DNA of 43,857 nucleotides from Trueperaceae bacterium (GTDB taxonomy: Bacteria > Deinococcota > Deinococci > Deinococcales > Trueperaceae). Both the position numbers and the translations under genes were made by a program. Location: NCBI GenBank assembly GCA_030147925.1, contig JASBUK010000003.1, positions 1 through 43,857 of the forward strand. Reading direction: 5' to 3'. Each line of letters begins with the position of its first letter. The stretch's first letter is position 1. Positions 11,423 through 18,960 of the stretch are shown here, piece by piece. The notes beneath the pieces were generated by a model that was not told the DNA's origin, did not search any database, and saw only the letters and a list, made by a program, of their open reading frames with translations.

Positions 11423-12227
11423 TGGACTAGGGCGCGGTTTAGATGCTCTGCTTCCCAAGAGCGATAAGGTAATTCAACATATCGAAATCACGCGCCTACG
11501 CGTCTCGGAATTCCAGCCCCGCAAAAAGATTGACCCAGTAGCAATAGCTGAGCTTGCTAATTCCATTGCCGAAAAGGGGGTACTGCAACCCTTGGTAGTG
11601 CGGCCCAGTGGTGCTGACTTTGAAATTGTCGCAGGGGAGAGGCGTTTCCGGGCTTCCAAACAAGCGGGTTTAAAGACTATCCCCGCTATTGTCAAAGACT
11701 TGAGTGATCAGGAGACGTTGGAAGTTGCTATCATCGAAAACTTGCAGCGTGAAGACTTGAATGCCGCCGAAGAAGCTCGAGCCTTTAAATTACTCATGGA
11801 CTTCGGCCTCAGTCAGGCTGATGTGGCCAAGGCGGTAGGGAAGAGCCGCAGCGCCATAGCTAATGCCCTGCGCTTGCTGCGGCTTAGCAGTGAAGCATTG
11901 GCGGCACTGGAAGCCGGAACTATCAGCGCCGGTCATGCTCGAGCTATTTTGGCGCAGGCCGAGGGAGACCAGGACTGGGCACTGGCACAGATTGTCCGTC
12001 AGGAACTGTCTGTTAGAGAAGCCGAACAACTTAGACGTAAAAAAACAACGTCGGGGAAAAAGAAAGACCCTCGCCAGCAAAGCTATGCTCACATCGAAAA
12101 AGATTTGACTCGGCATACAGGTACACGAGTAAAGATTTCCGGAGGAAATCGCGGCAGGATTGAATTGCACTTTCACTCTCAGGATGAATTACAGCGCCTG
12201 CTCGAGCTCTTGGGTTATCAGGCTTAA
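11406..12227 (+). CDS. parB: chromosome-partitioning protein ParB (Spo0J)
   Basis: ParB is a CTP-dependent clamp that loads at parS and spreads along DNA. The 273-residue product starts at GTG 11406, with AGGAGGTG at 11391-11398. Residues 7-16, GLGRGLDALL, form the ParA-stimulating peptide. GERRFR (77-82) and ENLQREDLNAAEEA (111-124) are the CTP-binding motifs. A helix-turn-helix lies at about 134-160 (GLSQADVAKAVGKSRSAIAN). A C-terminal dimerisation domain ends LLELLGYQA. Its binding sites lie at 10069 and 12250. Confidence 0.97.
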   Translation: MSAKRSGLGRGLDALLPKSDKVIQHIEITRLRVSEFQPRKKIDPVAIAELANSIAEKGVLQPLVVRPSGADFEIVAGERRFRASKQAGLKTIPAIVKDLSDQETLEVAIIENLQREDLNAAEEARAFKLLMDFGLSQADVAKAVGKSRSAIANALRLLRLSSEALAALEAGTISAGHARAILAQAEGDQDWALAQIVRQELSVREAEQLRRKKTTSGKKKDPRQQSYAHIEKDLTRHTGTRVKISGGNRGRIELHFHSQDELQRLLELLGYQA

Positions 12228-12249
12228 ATAGCAAATCAGCTGAGGAAAA

Positions 12250-12265
12250 TGTTTCACGTGAAACA
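12250..12265. promoter_or_regulatory. parS: parS centromere site 2 (after parB)
   Basis: A second perfect TGTTTCACGTGAAACA lies 22 bases after the parB stop. Together with site 1 it brackets rsmG-parA-parB. Confidence 0.95.
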
Positions 12266-12386
12266 TTAGCATTGTAACCTACCGATAAAACAGGGACGAT
12301 TGCCACTGGTGGTTTTTAAGCGGGATGTTAGGATTAAGCGGCAAATCTCGGTCGTTTTGTGGCCGAAATAATCAAGGAGGACAGAA

Positions 12387-13364
12387 ATGAAACAACCTGT
12401 ACGTGTGGCCGTGACCGGTGCCGCAGGACAAATTGGTTACGCTTTGCTGTTCCGTATAGCGGCAGGGGAGATGTTGGGTAAAGATCAACCGGTGATTTTG
12501 CAACTGCTCGAGATCACGCCTGCCCTAAAGGCTCTCGAAGGTGTGGTAATGGAACTACGCGACTGCGCATTTCCCTTGTTGCAGGATATAACGACATCAG
12601 ATGATGCCAATGTGGCTTTCCAAGATGCCGATTATGCCCTTTTGGTCGGTGCGCGGCCTCGCGGTCCCGGCATGGAGCGTAAAGACTTGCTTGAAGCCAA
12701 CGGAGCTATTTTTACCGTTCAAGGTAACGCTCTTAATGACCATGCGAGCCCTGATGTCAAGGTTTTGGTGGTGGGTAATCCGGCAAATACCAACGCGCTG
12801 ATTGCCATGAATAACGCTCCTGATCTAAAGCCTGAGCAATTTACAGCTATGACCCGCCTGGATCACAACCGGGCCATTAGCCAGTTGGCTGACAAGACTA
12901 ACAGTAAAGTTACGGCTATCAAGAAGATGATCATCTGGGGTAATCACTCCAGCACTCAAGTCCCTGATTTAAACAAGGTTGTCGTAGCTGACAAAGCTGC
13001 TACAGAGCTGGTAGAAGAGTCCTGGACAAGCGAAGAATTTATTCCCACCGTGCAAAAGCGGGGTGCGGCTATTATTGCAGCACGCGGCTCATCAAGCGCT
13101 GCCTCGGCAGCCTCTGCCGCCATTGACCACATGCGTGATTGGGCTATGGGTACGCCCGAAGGTGACTGGGTGAGTATGGCCATTCCCAGCGACGGCAGCT
13201 ATGGAGTTGCCGAAGGTATTATCTACTCTTTTCCGGTGACGGCAACGGGTGGTAAATACTCGATCGTCCAGGGGCTGGACAATGATGCCTTTATCCAGGA
13301 AAGGATGAAGCTTAGCGAACGGGAACTGCTCGAAGAACGCGAGGCCGTTAAGCACTTGTTATAA
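12387..13364 (+). CDS. mdh: malate dehydrogenase (NAD-dependent)
   Basis: Malate dehydrogenase interconverts malate and oxaloacetate in the citric acid cycle. The 325-residue product belongs to the long MDH group that includes Thermus and cytosolic-type enzymes. It has NAD-binding TGAAGQIG (10-17), the substrate loop [15 protein letters not shown], the proton-relay region [10 protein letters not shown] and catalytic His in [13 protein letters not shown]. The start is supported by AAGGAGG at about 12374-12380. A terminator follows, so it is probably a single-gene unit. The 159-base space before it carries parS site 2. Confidence 0.96.
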   Translation: MKQPVRVAVTGAAGQIGYALLFRIAAGEMLGKDQPVILQLLEITPALKALEGVVMELRDCAFPLLQDITTSDDANVAFQDADYALLVGARPRGPGMERKDLLEANGAIFTVQGNALNDHASPDVKVLVVGNPANTNALIAMNNAPDLKPEQFTAMTRLDHNRAISQLADKTNSKVTAIKKMIIWGNHSSTQVPDLNKVVVADKAATELVEESWTSEEFIPTVQKRGAAIIAARGSSSAASAASAAIDHMRDWAMGTPEGDWVSMAIPSDGSYGVAEGIIYSFPVTATGGKYSIVQGLDNDAFIQERMKLSERELLEEREAVKHLL

Positions 13365-13408
13365 ACTTGCTCTTGAGTAAGAAGAATATGGCGGTTTAAG
13401 CTTTGCTA

Positions 13409-13438
13409 AAGTGCCTGTTTTTCAGGCGCTTCTTTTTA
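13409..13438 (+). terminator. rho-independent terminator after mdh
   Basis: A nine-pair stem (13409-13417 with 13423-13431, one G-T pair) around five Ts is followed by CTTTTT. Confidence 0.8.
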
Positions 13439-13471
13439 TGTTCTGAGAATTTGAGAATCAAGAATATCGTC

Positions 13472-13517
13472 AGCTAAAGAGCGTTTTGGTGTTTTTGACA
13501 ACTGTCAATAACATCCG
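13472..13517 (+). repeat. dispersed palindromic repeat module, copy A
   Basis: AGCTAAAGAGCGTTTTGGTG leads into TTGACAACTGTCAA (13495-13508). This is an imperfect version of the 28-bp palindrome seen at 27539-27566. Similarity to the other copies stops soon after 13517. It lies in the 388-base space between mdh and the CBS gene. That space also has the mdh terminator and an inverted repeat TGGAACT (13583-13589)/AGTTCCA (13601-13607), and no gene. Confidence 0.65.
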
Positions 13518-13752
13518 ATCTGGAGATTTACCTTCATAGAATTCCTTTTTGTTCCGATTTGCCTCATTTACTTCCCATGTCCTGGAACTAAAATGAAAAC
13601 AGTTCCACGGCAATGTAGTATGACGTTCCCATAACAGAAAAGAGCGGCTTTGTCTACCTAGGGATTCTTGAGGATTTTGAGTAAGGAGGTGGTGAAGTAG
13701 CAAATTCGCACATAGACTTCAGTCGTAAGAATGTTTGTGCAGGAGGTGAATA

Positions 13753-14610
13753 ATGAGCCTCAAGAATATTGCTCGCCGTGAAGTTGTGAAGGTAAGACCC
13801 AATGCAACGGTTGCCGAAGCTTCTAAGCTCATGGAAGAAAGGCACATTGGCAGTGTGGTGGTCTCCAATAACGGTAACGCTATAGGCATGTTGACAGATC
13901 GCGATCTCATCCTCAGGGTGGTGAACAAGGGCTTGGACCCCAAACACACGCCCGTTGAGTCGGTAATGAGCCGTGATGTCGTCACTCTCAATGAAGATAT
14001 GGGTCTATATGATGCGCTCGAGCTGATGCGCGACAGGCCAATGCGGAGATTCCTGATTGTGGACGGCAAGGGGCATGTCGAAGGTATTTTTACCTTGGAC
14101 GACATCATGTACTTAATTGGTCGCGAGATGGCTGATGTAGCCAGTATCATCGAGACGGAAATGCCGGAAGGTGCTGCCCTGTCTACCGAAGCACGCAATA
14201 AGGCTTTAGCCCGCCGGATGATTGAAGAACTGTGGAATCAGGGCAAACTTGCTGTTGTCGACGAACTGTATGCCAAAGACTATGTCGGCCACGGGCTTGC
14301 CGCCACCGGTTTGGGAACAAGTCTGGATGCGCTTAAAAGCTTTGTCAAGCTTTACCGCAGCGCTTTTCCGGATATTCAGCTGACCATCGAGGAGCAGATT
14401 GCCAGCGGTAATAAGATAGTGCAGCGCTGGACGGCCCGGGGCACTCACAAAGGCGAACTGATGGGAATTGCCCCTACCGACAAGGCTGTTAGCATTACTG
14501 GTACGGCTACTATGTGTTTTTCTGACGGCAAGTGTATTGAAAGCTGGAATCACTGGAATACCCTGGACATGTTGCAGCAGCTAGGAGTTGCCCCCTCGTT
14601 TGGAGGCTGA
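13753..14610 (+). CDS. CBS-domain pair fused to a SnoaL-like domain
   Basis: The 285-residue product joins two modules. Residues 1-130 are a tandem CBS pair, with repeats such as IGMLTDRDLILRVV and VEGIFTLDDIMYLIG; such pairs usually bind adenine nucleotides. Residues about 150-280 look like a SnoaL/ester-cyclase NTF2-like fold, with VDELYAKDYVGHG and a C-terminal ESWNHWNTLDMLQQLG. This family includes polyketide cyclases and many proteins of unknown role. AGGAGGTGAATA directly precedes the ATG. It appears to be a single-gene unit with its own terminator. A nucleotide-sensing regulator or enzyme is possible, but no substrate can be named. Confidence 0.85.
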   Translation: MSLKNIARREVVKVRPNATVAEASKLMEERHIGSVVVSNNGNAIGMLTDRDLILRVVNKGLDPKHTPVESVMSRDVVTLNEDMGLYDALELMRDRPMRRFLIVDGKGHVEGIFTLDDIMYLIGREMADVASIIETEMPEGAALSTEARNKALARRMIEELWNQGKLAVVDELYAKDYVGHGLAATGLGTSLDALKSFVKLYRSAFPDIQLTIEEQIASGNKIVQRWTARGTHKGELMGIAPTDKAVSITGTATMCFSDGKCIESWNHWNTLDMLQQLGVAPSFGG

Positions 14611-14636
14611 GCTTACGACCATCCCTAGGTAAGATG

Positions 14637-14671
14637 CAGGTTCGCCTGAACTATGCTGGCGAGCCTGTTTT
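14637..14671 (+). terminator. rho-independent terminator after the CBS-SnoaL gene
   Basis: A ten-pair stem (14637-14646 with 14658-14667, one G-T pair) is followed by TTTT, 27 bases after the stop codon. Confidence 0.75.
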
Positions 14672-14722
14672 GATGAGGATTTTGTTATCTTTTCGGACTA
14701 ATTCCGATTTATGATGCTTCTA

Positions 14723-14737
14723 TGCTAAAATTTTAGC
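14723..14737 (+). promoter_or_regulatory. extended -10 promoter overlapped by a palindromic operator
   Basis: TGC-TAAAAT (14723-14731) is an extended -10, with weak TTCCGA 18 bases upstream. It is overlapped by the perfect 14-base palindrome GCTAAAATTTTAGC (14724-14737). Its position before a Fur-family gene suggests autoregulation; this is inference. A small hairpin (GTGGC/GCCAC, 14744-14758) lies between it and the ribosome-binding site. Confidence 0.5.
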
Positions 14738-14781
14738 GTTATGGTGGCTGCTTGCCACGACCAAGGAGGCTCTAGGCTAGC

Positions 14782-15255
14782 ATGAAGCGAGACGAACAAG
14801 ACAACACGCTGCGCGATATGATGAAAATACACGGTTTGCGCTATAGCAAACCACGTGAGGCTATCCTGCGCTTTTTTGCAAGGCGGGATCGGCATATTAG
14901 CGCTGAGGACCTGTATCTGGCACTTAAAAAAGAAGGTAAAAACTTAAGCCTGTCGACCGTTTACTTAAATCTCAGCGTGCTTGAAAATGCTGGCTTAATT
15001 CGCGAATTTGCCGGTGTGAACGGCGAAGCGCTTTATGACAGCAATATTAGCCCTCACTATCACCTGCAGTGCAAAAATTGTGGTGACATATATGATCTTC
15101 CAGTCTTAACCACAGAGGGGATGCCTTTAGCAAAGTTGCTTAAAGAGCATGCCGAAACGACCAGCGGCTGGCAGGTTGATGAGCCGGGGCTTAACTTGCG
15201 GGGATTGTGCTCGAGCTGTCAAGCTGTTAACGACGCTGAGGCGAACCGAAAATAA
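14782..15255 (+). CDS. Fur-family metalloregulator, PerR-like
   Basis: Fur-family proteins are metal-sensing repressors. The 157-residue product has a winged-helix N-terminus (residues 14-80, with KPREAILRFF and SLSTVYLNLSVLENAGLI). The C-terminal metal domain has structural-zinc cysteines C97/C100 and C143/C146. By alignment with Bacillus PerR from memory, the regulatory ligands would be H39, D86, H92, H94 and D105. The Asp at the D86 position, instead of the Glu typical of Fur, favours a peroxide-sensing PerR role. A Fur or Zur role is not excluded. AGGAGG lies 12 bases before the ATG, a rather long spacing. A universal stress protein follows. Confidence 0.88.
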   Translation: MKRDEQDNTLRDMMKIHGLRYSKPREAILRFFARRDRHISAEDLYLALKKEGKNLSLSTVYLNLSVLENAGLIREFAGVNGEALYDSNISPHYHLQCKNCGDIYDLPVLTTEGMPLAKLLKEHAETTSGWQVDEPGLNLRGLCSSCQAVNDAEANRK

Positions 15256-15271
15256 GCAGATGATTTAAAAA

Positions 15272-15354
15272 CCCATTCCCTAAGCTGCTACTGGCAAGGT
15301 AGGATAAGTTCAACGAAATCAAAAAACTGCCTTTTAGGCGGATAAGGGAAAGGG
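15272..15354 (+). promoter_or_regulatory. possible SD-sequestering leader structure before the Usp gene
   Basis: CCCATTCCCT (15272-15281) can pair in nine of ten positions with AGGGAAAGGG (15345-15354), which is the Shine-Dalgarno region. A six-pair hairpin (15327-15332 with 15336-15341) sits between the two arms. The pairing is visible in sequence; a regulatory role is inference. Confidence 0.35.
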
Positions 15355-15360
15355 AGCTTT

Positions 15361-16218
15361 ATGAAAATTCTTCATCCTAGTGATTTTTCTAAGACAGCGG
15401 AAAAGGCGCGGCTTTTAGCTATCGATTTGCGTGGCCGTCTCAAAGCGGATTTGCATATAACCCATGTTCAGGAAAAATTTGAGGATGGCAACGCCCATCC
15501 TTACTTACTAGCCAGTAGAGATCAGCTAAGCCCGGAGCTGTTAAAACGTTTGGATGAGGAGCGTGCTGACGAAACCAGACGTTTGCGAGAACAGCTCGCG
15601 GCCATAACACCCAGTGGAGCCAGCCATGAGTTGCGTTGGGGGGGAGTCTTGAGTGAACTTTTGGAAATGTTGCCCGATCATGATTTAGTGGTTATGGGTG
15701 CTCACGGAGCCAATCGCCTTGATAACTTCTTTCTTGGTGGGACGGCTGGACGCTTGGTGCGCCGCAGCCCGGTACCGGTGCTTACGGTTCGTTCTGAAAG
15801 CGAATCGCAGCAGGTCAATAGAATCTTAGTCGCCACAGATTTTGGTCGGGCTTCGCGCTACGCCTGGGATTATTGCCGCAAGCTGGCCGAGTCGGGCATC
15901 AAGCTGACTGTCGCTCATGTGGTTGATAAGCCCTTGGGTTTATTGCGAACGGAAAGACCCAAGGAAAGTACGCAAGAAATCGTGAGTAAACTTGAGGCTT
16001 TGACAGATGACACCCCGGCCCAGCACGTTATTCGTGAGGGAGACCCGGTAAAGGTCTTACCGCAGATTGCGGCTGAGTTAGGAGCCGACGCGATAGCCAT
16101 TGGCATAGAACATCATTCGAGTGCTGTAGGCCTGCTCTTTGCTTCTCAGGCGGACGCGCTGCTGCGCTCGAGCCCGGTGCCGATTTTAAGTATTCCTTTT
16201 GAAGCCGATCAGGATTGA
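15361..16218 (+). CDS. tandem universal stress protein (UspA family)
   Basis: The 285-residue product consists of two Usp domains (about 1-145 and 150-282). The first starts MKILHPSDFSKTAEKARLLA. It carries the nucleotide-loop pattern VVMGAHGANRLDNFFLGG, followed by RRSPVPVLTVR, close to the ATP-binding consensus G-2x-G-9x-G. The second starts ILVATDFGRASRYAWDYCRK. Its loop reads IGIEHHSSAVG, so the second glycine is lost and ATP binding there is doubtful. Such proteins aid survival under stress by unclear mechanisms. The binding site AAGGGAAAGGGAG precedes the ATG. Placement after a PerR-like gene suggests, without proving, a shared stress theme. Confidence 0.9.
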   Translation: MKILHPSDFSKTAEKARLLAIDLRGRLKADLHITHVQEKFEDGNAHPYLLASRDQLSPELLKRLDEERADETRRLREQLAAITPSGASHELRWGGVLSELLEMLPDHDLVVMGAHGANRLDNFFLGGTAGRLVRRSPVPVLTVRSESESQQVNRILVATDFGRASRYAWDYCRKLAESGIKLTVAHVVDKPLGLLRTERPKESTQEIVSKLEALTDDTPAQHVIREGDPVKVLPQIAAELGADAIAIGIEHHSSAVGLLFASQADALLRSSPVPILSIPFEADQD

Positions 16219-16224
16219 GCCAAA

Positions 16225-16305
16225 GTGGCGAGGGCGATAGACTGCGAAGAATGAAAAGGGCAGCTTCTTAAATTGCTAGGGGGTAGGATTCGGTATTAGC
16301 AGAGA
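16225..16305 (+). repeat. dispersed intergenic repeat, degenerate copy
   Basis: GCGAGGGCGATAGACTGCGA, then GAAGAATGAAAAGGG and GGATTCGGTATTAGCAG, align with the right half of the 239-bp copy (27680-27765) with many substitutions. Like copy 1, it sits near the 3' end of a minus-strand gene. Confidence 0.5.
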
Positions 16306-16307
16306 GT

Positions 16308-16347
16308 GGTTAGTAGTTGGTAGGAAAATCTCTACTTACCACTAACC
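16308..16347. terminator. long hairpin between the convergent usp and permease genes
   Basis: A 16-position stem (16308-16323 with 16332-16347; two mismatches and one G-T pair) encloses GAAAATCT. It lies between convergent genes and probably ends transcription from both sides. Flanking T-runs are weak. Confidence 0.55.
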
Positions 16348-16363
16348 CCTTTCTACTTTCCAC

Positions 16364-18184
16364 TTAAAACGGGAAGATGAGCGGTACGACCAATACCGTA
16401 GCGATCATGATAAATAAGTGTAACAACACGCCCACTTTGAGAAAATCGGTAAATTTGTAATTGCCGGGGTTTAATACCAGGGCGTTTACTGGCGAGGCCA
16501 CCGGCGTAGCAAAGGCTGTTGAAGCAGCGATGGCTACGGTCATTAAGAGGGTTTGTGGGGAAACACCTAAATTAACAGCTACCTGAAAAGCAATGGGGGC
16601 AACTAGTACGGTGGTGGCAGTGTTGGAGATTACCTGCGAAAAGGCGGAAGTGAGCAAGAACAAAGCGATCATGATGACATAGGGGCCGGCGCCACCTAAG
16701 TTTGCGACCATGCTGTCAACAATCAATTGCATGCCGCCGGTTTTATCCAGGGCTGTAGCCAGGGGTAAGACCGCGGCAATAAGCACTACGCTTTCCCAAT
16801 TGATGCTGCGATAGGCTTCATCAGCGCTGAGGCTGCGGCTAACGACCATTGCTACGGCGGCCAATATTACCGCGGTGACGTTGGCTGTGATGCCGAAGGT
16901 CATCAGCGTAAGCATGCCGAGCAAAATTGCAATGGCCCAAGGGGCACGTTTTTTATTGAAGACTCTTTCACGCAGCTCTTCTGGTTCGGTGGCGACTATA
17001 AAGTTATGACTTTCGTCGCGCAGCAAGCTAAGCGCTTTGCGTCCACCGGCGACCAGCATGGTATCGCCTACGTTTAGCGGGGTGACGGAGGTGCCACTGG
17101 TGATGATTTCTCCGCCGCGCTTTTCGGCCAAGACGGTTACCCCGTACTTGTCGCGAAAACGAATGTCTCTAAGGTTTTTGCCAATAAAGCTCGAGCGGGG
17201 TGTCAGCAATACCTCGGCCATCAACACTGGCTTGGGTAAGCGCACTTTTTCCTGCTCCAAGAGCTTAAGCTGGGTCTCTGCAAGCAAGTGCTCGAGCGCT
17301 TCAGGTTTTGCCTTGACATAGAGAATGTCATCGGCGCGCAAAATGCTATCTGGTTCGGCACGTCTGGAATATTGTCCGCGAGGTCCCTGTGATTCAACGG
17401 CAATGGCATTTACCTGGTAGCGTCTGCGCAGCTTTGTTTCCGAAAGCTTTTTCCCTACCAACTGAGAATCGGCAGGCACCTGAATTTTAAACAGGCTTTT
17501 GTCAAGGCCGTAGGCCTCGCTTAACTCTCTAAGCGATAAGACCTCCTGATCGAGCTCGTCGGCAACACCTTTGCGCTTGGGCAAAAGATGCCGACCAATC
17601 AGAAGCATAAAGGCGATGCCTACCACAAGCATGGTAAGGCCAACGGGGGTAAAAGCAAAAAAGCCCAACGGTTCAAGACCTTGTGCACGCAACTGATCGC
17701 TCACCACAATGTTTGGGGGCGTGCCAATCAAGGTGATCATGCCTCCAAGTAACGAGGCAAAAGCCAGCGGAATAAGTAACTGTGAGGGACTTATCCTGTT
17801 GCGGCGTGCCAAACTGACCACTATGGGCAACATCACCGCCACGGTGCCGGTTGAACTCATAAAGGCCGACAAAAGCGCCGTTACCAACATCACGACCACC
17901 ATGAGGCGCACGAGATTGTTCCCGGCCACCTTGCCAAGCCAGTTGCCCATGGTGTCGGCGACACCTGTTTGGAAGATACCACCGCCAACCACGAAAAGCC
18001 CGGCAATCATCAGCACGATTGAACTGGAAAAACCGGCCAAAGCTTCTTTTGGCGTCAAAATACCGGTGAGTAACAGCGCTAACAGAGCTAGCATAGCGAT
18101 CAGATCAAGCCGGAAGCGATCACTGGCAAAGAGCAGAATAGTTGCTGCAAGAATAATAAAAACGAGAAGAATATCGATTGTCAT
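16364..18184 (-). CDS. SLC13/DASS-type permease with two TrkA-C domains
   Basis: The 606-residue membrane protein belongs to the CitT/SLC13 superfamily of sodium-coupled anion transporters (dicarboxylates, sulfate, phosphate). About five or six hydrophobic helices occupy residues 1-195, including IVLMIAGLFVVGGG and MITLIGTPPNIVVS, the conserved SNT/TPPN-like substrate loop. Residues about 205-400 form two TrkA-C (RCK_C) domains. A second helix block ends with ISNTATTVLVAPIA and ATPVASPVNALVL, again carrying the SNT motif. The architecture suggests ligand-gated transport. The substrate cannot be told. The start is ATG 18184 with a weak site AAGGTGATGG. Confidence 0.88.
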   Translation of the reverse strand: MTIDILLVFIILAATILLFASDRFRLDLIAMLALLALLLTGILTPKEALAGFSSSIVLMIAGLFVVGGGIFQTGVADTMGNWLGKVAGNNLVRLMVVVMLVTALLSAFMSSTGTVAVMLPIVVSLARRNRISPSQLLIPLAFASLLGGMITLIGTPPNIVVSDQLRAQGLEPLGFFAFTPVGLTMLVVGIAFMLLIGRHLLPKRKGVADELDQEVLSLRELSEAYGLDKSLFKIQVPADSQLVGKKLSETKLRRRYQVNAIAVESQGPRGQYSRRAEPDSILRADDILYVKAKPEALEHLLAETQLKLLEQEKVRLPKPVLMAEVLLTPRSSFIGKNLRDIRFRDKYGVTVLAEKRGGEIITSGTSVTPLNVGDTMLVAGGRKALSLLRDESHNFIVATEPEELRERVFNKKRAPWAIAILLGMLTLMTFGITANVTAVILAAVAMVVSRSLSADEAYRSINWESVVLIAAVLPLATALDKTGGMQLIVDSMVANLGGAGPYVIMIALFLLTSAFSQVISNTATTVLVAPIAFQVAVNLGVSPQTLLMTVAIAASTAFATPVASPVNALVLNPGNYKFTDFLKVGVLLHLFIMIATVLVVPLIFPF

Positions 18185-18396
18185 TACTAACCATCACCTT
18201 GTAGCACGATGCGTGCGAGTTTTGCCCCGTACTACCTTGACCCGGCAGATTAAGGATAAACAAGGGACGTTCGTCTCTATAAACAGGGTCGATAGCCAAT
18301 TTGTGACTTTTGTAACAAGGCCTGTTTGGAGAAAAGCAGGACTTTTGTCTCTGGTTGAATCATTGCTATAGCCCTATGCTTTATATGCCAGAGCCC
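18185..18396. other. non-coding space before the permease
   Basis: This is the proximal part of a 776-base space between the divergent permease and dehydratase genes. I see no convincing gene in it. TTGAAT followed by TATGCT/TTTATAT at 18355-18386 is promoter-like, without good spacing. Confidence 0.4.
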
Positions 18397-18513
18397 GGGA
18401 TAGGTTGAGTAGGCTCCTCCTCGCGTATATAAGAACTGAAATAACCTGTCCCAAAACAGCCGCGGCGTCTTTAAGAGGGAGGCTTTCTTAAGCCAAGGGA
18501 CGCTGTGGCTGTT
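18397..18513. ncRNA. candidate structured RNA or leader element
   Basis: Two consecutive stems stand out. A ten-pair stem (18397-18406 with 18443-18452, one G-T on the plus strand) encloses 36 bases. A 15-pair stem (18455-18469 with 18499-18513, two G-T pairs as plus-strand RNA) encloses an inner TTAAGA/TCTTAA stem. Read on the minus strand, the long stem is followed by TTTT and lies about 270 bases before the permease start, so it could be a leader attenuator. It matches no riboswitch, SRP, 6S or RNase P pattern I know. Strand and function are undetermined. Confidence 0.35.
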
Positions 18514-18528
18514 GCTTTTAGTGTTCAT

Positions 18529-18601
18529 ACCGAATAATCAATTCCTTAACGATTTTAAAGGCTACCCGTCTCGTTCTACTCGCATTTAGACGGAATCGGT
18601 A
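18529..18601 (-). repeat. dispersed intergenic repeat, short inverted copy
   Basis: Read on the minus strand it contains TAAATGCGAGTAGAA, identical to copy 1 (2341-2355) over 15 bases, then AAGGAATTGATTATTCGGT. Its ends are near-inverted repeats (ACCGAAT at 18529 and AATCGGT at 18595). The remaining 18602-18960 has no convincing gene; a short frame at 18649-18894 was rejected. Confidence 0.65.
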
Positions 18602-18960
18602 TTAAGATTTCAAGCCCCTAACAACCAAAACTTAAAGACATCAATCCTGTGGAGAATGCCACCATAAAGGCAGAAAAGTTCTATTCCTATTTCAGGACTG
18701 GGCGCTGCTTAGCGTCGTCTTTAGTTAAGGGACAGGGTTTTTACACAACAAATTTCACAGGAGAATTAATCGGAGTTGCTAGCGAGACTGGCTATCCATC
18801 ACTGAAGGGCTGGCGTGAACGGAGGAGAATGAATGCAGGCGCGGATTTTAACATTAAATTTAAGGAAGCTAGCCACAAGGCCAGAGCATTATGAGAACCC
18901 TATCTTCACACTCTTTAATCATCTTTTCTCAGCACAAAAACTGTCAGAGGATATTCCACC

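Noticed and set aside
13470-13703. 77-codon minus-strand frame between mdh and the CBS gene
   Set aside because: It covers the palindromic repeat and has no support as protein.
18277-18528. 83-codon minus-strand frame before the permease
   Set aside because: It runs through the two long stems and into repeat DNA, and shows no domain or ribosome-binding site.
18649-18894. 81-codon open frame before the dehydratase
   Set aside because: It starts with GTG without a good ribosome-binding site, has no recognisable motif, and lies beside repeat DNA. Composition looks non-coding.
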